Assembly (NCBI GenBank): GCA_031276545.1
Contig: JAISMW010000075.1
Span: forward strand, 1-6,664
From: Tannerellaceae bacterium
GTDB lineage: Bacteria > Bacteroidota > Bacteroidia > Bacteroidales > Tannerellaceae
Length of the DNA stretch: 6,664 nucleotides
Direction: 5' to 3'
A model generated the notes under the pieces. It did not search any database. It was not told where the DNA came from and saw nothing but the letters and a program-made list of their open reading frames with translations. The position numbers and the translations under genes are program-made. Below, piece after piece: positions 1-6,147 of the stretch (the stretch's first letter is position 1; the number at the start of each line of letters is the position of its first letter).

Positions 1-101
1 TTTCCGCCGACGATTTCCAAACACTTTACAAAAAACGGTGGAGTGTGGAAGAATATATAGTAACGTCTCATTTTACCCACGGTTACAGGGGCTATACATA
101 G
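1..101 (+). pseudogene. C-terminal remnant of an IS4-type DDE transposase (partial, enters from the left)
   Basis: The frame beginning at base 3 is open from the window edge to a TAG at 99-101. Its first part reads SADDFQTLYKKRWSVEEY (bases 3-56). This closely resembles the segment of IS4/DDE_Tnp_1 transposases containing the catalytic glutamate, the Y-x2-RW-x-VEEY signature, which in intact family members is followed by a conserved HKS-type stretch and a further C-terminal tail. Here the resemblance stops right after EEY: the remaining 14 codons look unrelated and end at once. I infer a transposase whose 3' part has been deleted or replaced, with the breakpoint near base 56-60. No terminal inverted repeat is visible at the breakpoint, and the 21-bp repeat array begins about 45 bases later. 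The family call comes from recognising the motif, not from an alignment; the upstream part of the gene lies outside the window. Confidence 0.6.
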
Positions 102-102
102 G

Positions 103-270
103 CTCCGGGTGTCCCCACAATTGCTCCGGGTGTCCCCACAAGTGCTTCGGGTGTCCCCACATTTGCTCCGGGTGTCCCCACAAGTGCTCCGGGTGTCCAC
201 ACAAGTGCTCCGGGTGTCCCCACAAGTGCTCCGGGTGTCCCCACAACTGCTCCGGGTGTCCCCACATAAG
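103..270. repeat. Eight-copy 21-bp tandem repeat array
   Basis: Eight head-to-tail units of exactly 21 bp start at 103, 124, 145, 166, 187, 208, 229 and 250; a ninth begins at 271 but decays after CTCCG. The common unit is CTCCGGGTGTCCCCAC followed by AAGTG. Units 2, 4 and 6 are identical. Most variation falls in the last four bases (AATTG, AAGTG, ATTTG, AACTG, ATAAG), plus single changes in units 3 (CTTCGG) and 5 (CCACAC). Because 21 is a multiple of 3 and the unit lacks stops in several frames, the array is open on both strands. On the plus strand it could encode a Cys/His heptad (CSGCPHK) inside an 82-codon GTG-started frame (38-286). Nearly all unit-to-unit changes alter that heptad, which argues against selection on the peptide. 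The array is more likely a noncoding minisatellite or an array of binding sites; its function is unknown. Confidence 0.95.
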
Positions 271-424
271 CTCCGAGAGGGCATAGAATGGCTTCGGGAT
301 TACACCGGCAGGGCAGGAACGGGTTTGTTTTTTTAATGCGTTTGCCCTGACCTTCTTCCGGAGGCAGTTGGAAATAAAGAGGCTTTGTTGTTACCTTTGC
401 CCCTCAAAACTATAAAAGCGAACC
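271..424. other. Gene-free stretch between the repeat array and the symporter gene
   Basis: No convincing coding frame is present. A CAGGGCA/TGCCCTG inverted pair (309-315 and 343-349) encloses a 27-base loop containing a run of seven T at 328-334. The loop is too long and the T-run is misplaced for a standard intrinsic terminator, so I do not call one. The right-hand part carries the promoter listed separately. Confidence 0.6.
368..399 (+). promoter_or_regulatory. Bacteroidetes-type promoter of the symporter gene
   Basis: TACCTTTG at 392-399 is a perfect match to the Bacteroidetes -7 element TAnnTTTG. TTGG at 368-371 lies 20 bases upstream and is an imperfect -33 element (consensus TTTG, usual spacing about 19-21). 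Transcription would begin near 405, leaving a leader of about 20 bases before the ATG at 425. It probably drives the symporter gene and possibly the two genes after it. Confidence 0.6.
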
Positions 425-1882
425 ATGAACGGAGCCCTCATCCTCTTTATCATAGCAGCCTACTTCGGCCTCCTGCTGCTGATTTCGTACTTCACCGGAC
501 GTAAAAACAGCGGCAACGAGGCCTTCTTTCTGGGGAACCGCCGGTCGCCCTGGTACATTGTGTCCATCGCCATGATAGGAACTTCGCTGTCGGGCGTCAC
601 CTTCGTCTCGGTGCCCGGCCTGGTGGGCAGCATCGACATGACGTATATGCAGACGGTCTTTGGATTCTTCGTCGGTTATATTCTGATCGCAAAAGTGCTG
701 CTCCCGCTTTACTACCGGCTCCGGCTTACCTCCATCTACGCCTATCTGGAGGAGCGTATCGGAAGAAGGGCCTACCGGACGGGCGCCTCCTTCTTCCTGC
801 TGTCCAAAATCACGGGAGCGGCCGCACGCCTTTATCTGGTGACGCTGATCCTGCAAACCTACGTGTTCGGCGCCTGGAATGTGCCCTTCGGAGCGACGGT
901 GCTCATCAGCATCGCGCTGGTATGGCTTTATACCTTCCGGGGAGGCGTCCGAACCATTGTCTGGACGGACACCCTGCAGTGCATCTGCTTCATCTCCATG
1001 CTGGCCATCATCATCTGGGAAGTGAAGAACAAGATGGGCGCCGACGTTCCGGACATGGTGCACAGGCTGACGGAGAGCTCCTATTTCCGTATCTTCGAGT
1101 TTGACGACTGGCACAGCACGCAGCACTTCGCCAAGCAGTTTTTCAGCGGGATATTCATCACCATCGTCATGACCGGCCTCGACCAGGACATGATGCAGAA
1201 GAATCTCTCCTGCAAAAGCCTGAAAGACGCCCAAAAGAACATGTATACCTACGGCTTCGCCTTCGCTCCGGTGAACTTCCTCTTCCTCTCCCTCGGCGCC
1301 CTGCTGCTGATACTGGCATCCTCTAAGCATATCCCCCTGCCGGAAAACCTGCAAGGCGACGACCTCCTGCCCTTCTTCTGCACCTCCGGCCTGCTGGGAG
1401 ACTCCATCCTGATATTTTTCACCATCGGCATCATCGCCGCCGCCTTCAGCAGTGCCGACTCGGCGCTGACGGCGCTCACCACCTCTTTCTGCGTAGACAT
1501 CCTGGGCGTAGAAAAGAAAGAAGCCGCAGAAGCGCAGCGCATCCGCCGGAGGGTACACCTGCTGATGTCCGTCCTGTTCGCCCTCATCATCCTGCTGTTC
1601 AAAGCGCTGAACAGCCGGAGCGTGATCGACGCCATCTACCTGATAGCCTCCTACACCTACGGCCCCCTGCTGGGACTGTTTGCATTCGGACTGTTTACCA
1701 AAAAGCAACCCCGCGACGCCCTGGTTCCCTTCATCTGCCTGGCCTCCCCCCTGATATGCCTTGCCGCCGGGTATCTGGCCCGGCGCTACGCCGGATACAC
1801 CTTCAGCTACGAAATGCTGATGATCAACGGAGGCCTCACGTTTGCAGGACTCTGGTTCGCATCCCGAAATACAGTTAAATAA
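425..1882 (+). CDS. Sodium:solute symporter family (SSS) permease
   Basis: A 485-residue inner-membrane protein predicted to couple uptake of a small solute to sodium entry. Hydrophobic segments run the whole length in the pattern of the 12-14 helix SSS family, starting with a membrane helix at residues 4-22. Three family landmarks are visible: the YTFRGGVRTIVWTDTLQ stretch (169-185); the GLDQDMMQKNLSCKS loop (251-265); and AAAFSSADSALTA (338-350), whose small and serine residues match the helix that forms the sodium site in structurally known members. Length is normal. The ATG at 425 follows the promoter directly and begins the first helix, so the start is well supported. The substrate cannot be read from sequence; sugars, sialic acid, amino acids and carboxylates are all transported by this family. 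The gene is GC-rich (37 of 60 bases in 1261-1320). The DUF1016 gene starts 19 bp after the stop. Confidence 0.93.
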   Translation: MNGALILFIIAAYFGLLLLISYFTGRKNSGNEAFFLGNRRSPWYIVSIAMIGTSLSGVTFVSVPGLVGSIDMTYMQTVFGFFVGYILIAKVLLPLYYRLRLTSIYAYLEERIGRRAYRTGASFFLLSKITGAAARLYLVTLILQTYVFGAWNVPFGATVLISIALVWLYTFRGGVRTIVWTDTLQCICFISMLAIIIWEVKNKMGADVPDMVHRLTESSYFRIFEFDDWHSTQHFAKQFFSGIFITIVMTGLDQDMMQKNLSCKSLKDAQKNMYTYGFAFAPVNFLFLSLGALLLILASSKHIPLPENLQGDDLLPFFCTSGLLGDSILIFFTIGIIAAAFSSADSALTALTTSFCVDILGVEKKEAAEAQRIRRRVHLLMSVLFALIILLFKALNSRSVIDAIYLIASYTYGPLLGLFAFGLFTKKQPRDALVPFICLASPLICLAAGYLARRYAGYTFSYEMLMINGGLTFAGLWFASRNTVK

Positions 1883-1901
1883 AGACAATGCACAAAACAA
1901 T

Positions 1902-2939
1902 ATGAACGCTTTAAAAAAGAAGCAGGCAGATTTCATCGCCGAAGTAAAACAGAAAATCCGTCAGGCGCAGTACGCGGCAATGAAGGCGGTGAATGTGGAG
2001 TTAATCAACCTTTATTGGGAGCTTGGCAAGTCCATTGCCGAAAAACAAAGCGAAAACTGGGGCAAAGCCATTGTGCCGACTTTAGCGAAAGAATTGCAGG
2101 CGGAGTTTCCCGGCATTGGCGGCTTTTCGGCAGGGAATTTGTGGTTAATGGCACAGTTTTATACGGAATATCACGCGGCTGAAAATCTCGTACCATTGGT
2201 ACGAGAAATAAGCTGGTCGAAACATATAAGCATTCTCAAGAAGTGCAAAGACAACCTTGAACGGCAGTTTTATATTCAGGCAACAAAAAGATTCGGCTGG
2301 ACAAAGGATGTTCTCATTCATCAGATTGCCAACAAAACCTACGAAAGATACCTGCTCAACCAAACCAATTTTGACGAAACGCTGCCCGATAACATCAGAC
2401 AACAGGCCGTATTAGCCGTAAAGGACGAATATGTTTTCGACTTTCTGAACCTTGCCGGCGAACATTCCGAAAGCGAACTCGAAAATGCTTTGGTGAACAA
2501 CATCCGGAAGTTTTTGCTGGAAATGGGTGGACAGTTCACGTTTGTCGCAAATCAGTTTCGGATACAAATAGACGACAATGAATATTTTATAGACCTGTTG
2601 CTCTTTCATCGCCGGCTACAGTCGCTGGTGGCGGTGGAGCTGAAAATCGGCGAGTTTCAGCCCGAATATAAAGGCAAAATGGAGTTCTATCTGTCGCTGC
2701 TGAACGACCGGGTGAAACTGCCGAACGAAAATGATGCCATCGGCATCATTATTTGCAGGGAAAAGAACAGGACAGTCGTAGAATATTCGCTCAAAACAAG
2801 TACGCTGCCCATCGGAGTAGCGACCTATACTACAAGCTCGCACTTGCCCGAAAGCTATCGCAAACTATTGCCCGGCAGCGACGAAATCAAGGAAAAATTG
2901 GACGTTCTCGGAGAACTGATGTCAAGAGATGAACTATGA
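1902..2939 (+). CDS. DUF1016/YhcG-type protein with C-terminal PD-(D/E)XK nuclease domain
   Basis: The 345-residue product has the two-part layout of the DUF1016 (YhcG) family. An N-terminal helical DUF1016_N region covers about residues 5-165 (AQYAAMKAVNVELINLYWELGK, residues 22-43, is typical), and a nuclease-fold domain covers about 190-330. The catalytic pattern is visible as Asp231 in YFIDLLLFHRR and Glu246-x-Lys248 in VAVELKIGEF, followed by the characteristic PEYKGKMEFYL. Function in the family is poorly defined; members have been linked to DNA repair or recombination, phage defence and mobile-element biology, and I assert only a probable nuclease. An in-frame ATG at 1842 exists, but it overlaps the symporter gene and adds 20 atypical residues. 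The ATG at 1902 puts the family's usual N-terminus first, so I prefer it. The gene is more AT-rich than the symporter gene (27 GC in 60 bases at 2041-2100) and looks like an insertion between the permease and engB. Confidence 0.92.
   Translation: MNALKKKQADFIAEVKQKIRQAQYAAMKAVNVELINLYWELGKSIAEKQSENWGKAIVPTLAKELQAEFPGIGGFSAGNLWLMAQFYTEYHAAENLVPLVREISWSKHISILKKCKDNLERQFYIQATKRFGWTKDVLIHQIANKTYERYLLNQTNFDETLPDNIRQQAVLAVKDEYVFDFLNLAGEHSESELENALVNNIRKFLLEMGGQFTFVANQFRIQIDDNEYFIDLLLFHRRLQSLVAVELKIGEFQPEYKGKMEFYLSLLNDRVKLPNENDAIGIIICREKNRTVVEYSLKTSTLPIGVATYTTSSHLPESYRKLLPGSDEIKEKLDVLGELMSRDEL
2186..2206. repeat. 21-bp near-perfect palindrome inside the DUF1016 gene
   Basis: Arms TCTCGTACCA (2186-2195) and TGGTACGAGA (2197-2206) are exact reverse complements around a single T at 2196. 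The site lies in codons for NLVPLVREI, between the N-terminal region and the middle of the protein. It could be a protein-binding or recombination site, an RNA hairpin, or chance. Confidence 0.9.
2730..2750. repeat. Second 21-bp inverted repeat inside the DUF1016 gene
   Basis: Arms AATGATGCC (2730-2738) and GGCATCATT (2742-2750) are exact reverse complements around the spacer ATC. The codons spell NDAIGII near the end of the nuclease domain. The sequence differs from the palindrome at 2186-2206, so the two are not copies of one motif. Coding constraint (GCC-ATC-GGC-ATC) explains part of it. Confidence 0.85.
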
Positions 2940-2978
2940 ATACCGCTATCGAACTCACATTAAAAATAGAAATGAATC

Positions 2979-3581
2979 ATGGAAATAAAAAGCGCTGAAT
3001 TTACCGTCAGCAATACCGACGTGCGGAAATGCCCCGAAAGCAATCTGCCGGAATACGCCTTCATAGGGCGAAGCAATGTGGGCAAATCCTCCCTCATCAA
3101 TATGCTGACCCGCAAGAAAGGGCTGGCAATGACTTCACAGAAGCCGGGGAAGACCCAATTGATCAATCACTTCCTCATCAACGGATCCTGGTTTCTGGTA
3201 GACCTGCCGGGATACGGCTATGCACAGCGGGGAAAGGAAGGACGCGAACTCATGCAACGCATCATAGAAGACTATATCCTGGAACGCGAACAACTCTCCT
3301 GCCTCTTCGTGCTGCTGGACTGTCGGCACGCGCCGCAGAAGATAGACCTCGAATTTATGGAATGGCTGGGCGAAAACGGCATCCCCTTCGCCCTCATTTT
3401 TACCAAGACGGACAAGCTCGGACGCGGACGCCTGCAGGAAAACATCAAGGCCTATCGGGACAAACTGCTGGAATCCTGGGAGGAACTCCCGCCCGTCTTC
3501 CTCTCTTCCTCCGAAAAGAAGGAAGGAAGGGAGGAAATACTGGGGTATATAAAGGACATCAACGACCTTCTTTCGAAATAA
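2979..3581 (+). CDS. engB: Ribosome biogenesis GTP-binding protein EngB (YihA/YsxC)
   Basis: A cytoplasmic GTPase of the TrmE-Era-EngA-EngB group needed for late assembly of the large ribosomal subunit, usually essential. All GTP-binding motifs are present in the 200-residue product: G1 GRSNVGKS (30-37), the G2 threonine in KPGKTQ (55-60), G3 DLPGYGYA (75-82), G4 TKTD (142-145) and G5 SSS (176-178). The length matches the family (about 195-210) and the protein has no extra domain. The ATG at 2979 gives the normal short N-terminus ([11 protein letters not shown]). The gene lies 39 bp after the DUF1016 stop in the same direction, so it may share a transcript with the genes upstream, although I see no promoter in the gap. 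Its last 23 bases overlap the 3' end of the convergent MFS gene. No sign of damage. Confidence 0.97.
   Translation: MEIKSAEFTVSNTDVRKCPESNLPEYAFIGRSNVGKSSLINMLTRKKGLAMTSQKPGKTQLINHFLINGSWFLVDLPGYGYAQRGKEGRELMQRIIEDYILEREQLSCLFVLLDCRHAPQKIDLEFMEWLGENGIPFALIFTKTDKLGRGRLQENIKAYRDKLLESWEELPPVFLSSSEKKEGREEILGYIKDINDLLSK
3497..3529. repeat. Purine/pyrimidine inverted repeat near the engB 3' end
   Basis: CTTCCTCTCTTC (3497-3508) can pair with GAAGGAAGGAAG (3518-3529) across a 9-base loop, with ten Watson-Crick pairs and two central non-matching positions, one of which is a possible G-U wobble. It sits in codons for [14 protein letters not shown] of engB and about 30 bases past the stop of the convergent MFS gene. 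It has no T-run on either side, so it is not a standard intrinsic terminator. It could still slow or end minus-strand transcription; this is weak. Confidence 0.4.
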
Positions 3582-4995
3582 ACCTGTCGTATACAAACAG
3601 GCAGCCGGCAGCCAGCAAACCCACCGCCAGCAAGACCATCCAGATACGCGAAGGCTCGAAGCTGTCCCACAGCAGACGCGTAAGTTCCGGGGGCGAGAGA
3701 TTCACCTGACGGGCTACCTCCTCGAAATAAGCGCCCGTAGACAGCCCTTCCGGTATCTGCAATCCCCTGGAGGCGGCAAAGGTTTCGGTGATGCTCACCT
3801 TGTCCGACATCGACTGATAGACATTCCCGGAGATAACACCCGCCAGCAGGTTGCCGATAAACATCGGAATAAACGAATAGCCCATATACAGCGCCTTCCG
3901 ATCCGGCGGAGCTATACGCCCGATGTATTCCTGAATCTTGGGCGAACCGGCCATCTCCCCCAGCCCGAATACCAGCAAGGCAAGCAGCGTGAAGAGCACG
4001 TTCTGCGAAACAAACGTCAGCGCCATCCCGATGGAGCATACCAGAAAGCCGCCCGTCATCGAACGCAGCGGCTTCAGCTTCATAATCAGACCGGACACCA
4101 ACACCTGAAACAGGATGATGTAAAGAGCATCCATATTGGTCACAAACTCCGCCTCCATCACTCCGGGCGACGGACTGTAGTGAGCCGTAATGAAAGGCAG
4201 GCGGAGATGGAAGAAGTCGTAGAGCGTCGACGTATCCACCCATTGCGACACAAAAACCGGCAGGGTGAAGAACAACTGATGGTACATCGCCCAGAAAGCA
4301 GCCACGATCAGCAGGAACACCATAAACCGGGTGTCCCTCAGAATGGCGCCCATACGTCGGAAAATCCCGCCGAAGGCGCTCAGCAGCGACTCTCCCTCCT
4401 GCCCCCGGCTTTCGCTTCGCCCCGGTTCCCGGTAAAAAGGAAGCAGCAGAAAATTCAGCGAAATAATCCCCGCCGAGATATAAAAGACAAGGTGAGAGGA
4501 AGAAGACTTGAACAGCATCGTCACCATCGGGCCGAAGAAAGAGCCTATATTCACAATCATATAAAAAATACCGAAGCCGATGGACGAGGTCTCCGCCGTG
4601 GTAGTCTTCGCCACCGTAGCCTGTATGATGGGCTTGAACAGCGCCGCCCCCACCGCCAGGTACAGGTACATCAGGAAGACACCCGTAAACGACGAAAAAA
4701 GCGGCAGCAGCACAAAGGCCGACGCATAGACCAGAAAGGAAAGGAACAGCACCCGCTTATACCCGTAGCGGTCGGCAATAGCCCCCGTCAGCACGGGAAG
4801 AAAGTAGAGGATGCCCGTCCCCACCCCCATCAGCAAGCCTTTCTGACTTTGGGAAAACTCCAGCCCGCCCATATCCGACGAACCGGTCAGATAATTGGCA
4901 AACAGCATAAAAAAACCATACCAGGCCCATCGCTCGAACAGTTCGAGCGTATTGCCTATCCAGAACGTACGCGGAAATTTCTTTAAGAGATTCAT
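3559..4995 (-). CDS. POT/PTR2-like MFS transporter, probable proton-coupled peptide-type permease
   Basis: A 478-residue inner-membrane protein of the major facilitator superfamily. Evidence for the proton-dependent oligopeptide transporter (POT/PTR2) branch is direct. The proton-coupling ExxER motif appears in the first helix as [10 protein letters not shown] (18-27). MFS motif A is [11 protein letters not shown] (71-81). [16 protein letters not shown] (141-156) fits the second PTR2 signature, and GNLLAG (381-386) resembles the end of the POT C-terminal half. Twelve helices can be placed, with two longer soluble stretches at about 250-285 and 393-447. Substrate is inferred only as peptides or peptide-like compounds; the protein is divergent and could carry something else. 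The ATG at 4995 begins just before the first helix. It lies 42 bp downstream of the kinase gene in the same direction and probably shares its promoter. It ends tail-to-tail with engB, overlapping it by 23 bp. Confidence 0.9.
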   Translation of the reverse strand: MNLLKKFPRTFWIGNTLELFERWAWYGFFMLFANYLTGSSDMGGLEFSQSQKGLLMGVGTGILYFLPVLTGAIADRYGYKRVLFLSFLVYASAFVLLPLFSSFTGVFLMYLYLAVGAALFKPIIQATVAKTTTAETSSIGFGIFYMIVNIGSFFGPMVTMLFKSSSSHLVFYISAGIISLNFLLLPFYREPGRSESRGQEGESLLSAFGGIFRRMGAILRDTRFMVFLLIVAAFWAMYHQLFFTLPVFVSQWVDTSTLYDFFHLRLPFITAHYSPSPGVMEAEFVTNMDALYIILFQVLVSGLIMKLKPLRSMTGGFLVCSIGMALTFVSQNVLFTLLALLVFGLGEMAGSPKIQEYIGRIAPPDRKALYMGYSFIPMFIGNLLAGVISGNVYQSMSDKVSITETFAASRGLQIPEGLSTGAYFEEVARQVNLSPPELTRLLWDSFEPSRIWMVLLAVGLLAAGCLFVYDRFISKEGR

Positions 4996-5037
4996 GATAT
5001 TGCATTTATTTAAGTGGCAATGAAAGCAGCCCGTTTT

Positions 5038-5775
5038 CTACCCCATCCTGCAGGCGACCAGTTCGGACGAACCCTCGGGGGAAGCGTCCGGCTCCCGGTG
5101 GCCGTCGTACAGGAAACAACCCTGCCGGGCATCCTCCGTCACCAGGACAGGACGGGCATGAGGCGGCGGAACCTGCGGCAGCGGGACGAGCGAACGGGGA
5201 GAGAAGAACAGATGCCCGAAAGGCTCCCCGCGCCTCCATCTGTCCAGAGCTTCGATTACTTTGCCGAACACCGTCTCCGGGAGGGCGAAGGAGGTGTCGA
5301 CCACCAAGTCGTAGTTGCCGAAATCGTCTATATCCACGCCGTATTGCTGTCCGAACCGCTGCGTTTCGCTCTGCTTGCGTTCAATAAGGCGCCTTCTTGC
5401 CTCTTCGACGTGGCTGTACGCCTCGTTCTTCCGGACACGGTCGCGTAAGATTCGCTCTGCCGCCACGTAGCTGTTAGCCAGCAGATGCACCTTGAAGGAA
5501 TCCGGCACGAAATGCCAGGCCATTCTTGAATCCAGAATAAGCGGACGCTCTTCCTTTCCGTACATCGAAACCATGCGGTCGCACTCCTCGTCGAGTTCCG
5601 GATGCGATTCCATGTAGCGGTTAAATTCCAGGGTGCTCATCCCGTACCTTTCGGCCAGCCTGCGCTGTATTTTGCCCACGGAGACAATCTCCCATCCCAA
5701 TACGGACGACAGCCTGTTGCTCAATACAGTCTTACCGCTACCCAACTCTCCCGAAACAGCTATTTTAGTATCCAT
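5038..5775 (-). CDS. P-loop nucleotide kinase, cytidylate kinase-like, with C-terminal extension
   Basis: A 245-residue protein. Residues 1-180 look like a small P-loop kinase of the archaeal-type CMP kinase/AAA group: Walker A GELGSGKT (9-16), LDSRMAWHFVP (81-91) in the nucleotide-monophosphate-binding region, an Arg-rich lid-like segment (108-140; RILRDRVRKNE, EEARRRLIERKQSE) and a closing YDLVVDTS strand (155-162). The probable reaction is ATP-dependent phosphorylation of CMP/dCMP or a related small substrate; the true substrate is not established. Residues 188-245 form a tail unlike a CMP kinase, with SPRSLVPL and DGHRE resembling the ParB/sulfiredoxin fold. The frame is open up to an ATG at 5916, but that version adds 47 residues that are not kinase-like, and a good promoter lies inside it at 5811-5844. 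The ATG at 5775 puts the Walker A at its usual place and is the better start. Confidence 0.82.
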   Translation of the reverse strand: MDTKIAVSGELGSGKTVLSNRLSSVLGWEIVSVGKIQRRLAERYGMSTLEFNRYMESHPELDEECDRMVSMYGKEERPLILDSRMAWHFVPDSFKVHLLANSYVAAERILRDRVRKNEAYSHVEEARRRLIERKQSETQRFGQQYGVDIDDFGNYDLVVDTSFALPETVFGKVIEALDRWRRGEPFGHLFFSPRSLVPLPQVPPPHARPVLVTEDARQGCFLYDGHREPDASPEGSSELVACRMG

Positions 5776-6147
5776 AGAATATATCTGATTTTTGCCTTCA
5801 TACAGGATGGCAAAGGTAGCAAGTTTCTCTCTTTCCGTGGCAAACTGTTTGGAGAATAGATACCACAGGATGTGGAAGAATGAGGCAATGAGTCCCCCAT
5901 CATTTCCATGCAGCACGTACTAAGAGTAACGCGGATGGGATGGCGATGGCGTTTCACTGGTGATGCGTGCCGGGAAAACTGTACTTTTGGAAAAAAAAGA
6001 TTTTGCGTCATAAAAACCGGTTTAACCCTAGTGTTTTACACCCCGAATGAGTCGGTTTGAATCTCAGAAAGAGCGCACAGTGGCCGTTTAGAGACCGTAT
6101 AAGAGATTTTTTTCACCTGCCATGCGATTCGCGACGCGAAATCTTTC
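5776..6147. other. 372-bp gene-free stretch between the divergent kinase and hypothetical genes
   Basis: I see no credible gene on either strand. It holds the kinase promoter (5811-5844), a plus-strand TACTTTTG (5982-5989) that matches the -7 element but lacks a good -33 partner, a perfect 10-bp palindrome AAACCGGTTT (6014-6023), and a small TTCGC-GAC-GCGAA hairpin (6128-6140) just before the ATG at 6148. The stretch from about 6000 is AT-richer than the genes to its left. Confidence 0.6.
5811..5844 (-). promoter_or_regulatory. Bacteroidetes-type promoter of the kinase-transporter pair
   Basis: Read on the minus strand, TACCTTTG (5818 to 5811) is a perfect TAnnTTTG -7 element. TTTG (5844 to 5841) lies 22 bases upstream as the -33 element, slightly wider than the usual 19-21. 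Transcription would begin near 5805, about 30 bases before the ATG at 5775. This supports that start over the in-frame ATG at 5916. Confidence 0.65.

Noticed and set aside
103..270. CRISPR array
   Set aside because: The 21-bp units are contiguous with no unique spacers, and no cas genes are present.
38..286. A GTG-started 82-codon Cys/His heptad-repeat frame across the 21-bp array
   Set aside because: It overlaps the transposase remnant, lacks a promoter, and most differences between units change the amino acids, so selection on this peptide is not supported. Mentioned under the repeat instead.
309..349. Possible intrinsic terminator with CAGGGCA/TGCCCTG arms
   Set aside because: The 27-base loop contains the T-run instead of being followed by it, so it does not fit an intrinsic terminator.
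1842..1901. Upstream in-frame ATG for the DUF1016 gene
   Set aside because: It would overlap the symporter 3' end by 41 bases and add 20 residues unlike the family's N-terminus; the ATG at 1902 fits better.
410..1936. A 508-codon open frame on the minus strand covering the whole symporter gene
   Set aside because: It mirrors the GC-rich third-position codon use of the symporter gene; its translation is low-complexity, rich in Gly, Gln and Glu, with no family likeness, whereas the plus strand encodes clear SSS motifs.
3452..4243. A 263-codon minus-strand frame overlapping the MFS gene
   Set aside because: It is a shifted-frame shadow of the transporter, which has clear POT motifs in its own frame; the shadow has no membrane or family pattern.
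4180..4986. A 268-codon plus-strand frame opposite the MFS gene
   Set aside because: The translation is Arg, Gln and His-rich with no domain, as expected for the complement of hydrophobic-helix codons.
5982..5989. Plus-strand TACTTTTG as a promoter for the hypothetical gene at 6148
   Set aside because: It matches the -7 element, but no good -33 element lies 19-22 bases upstream and the implied leader is about 150 bases; insufficient support.
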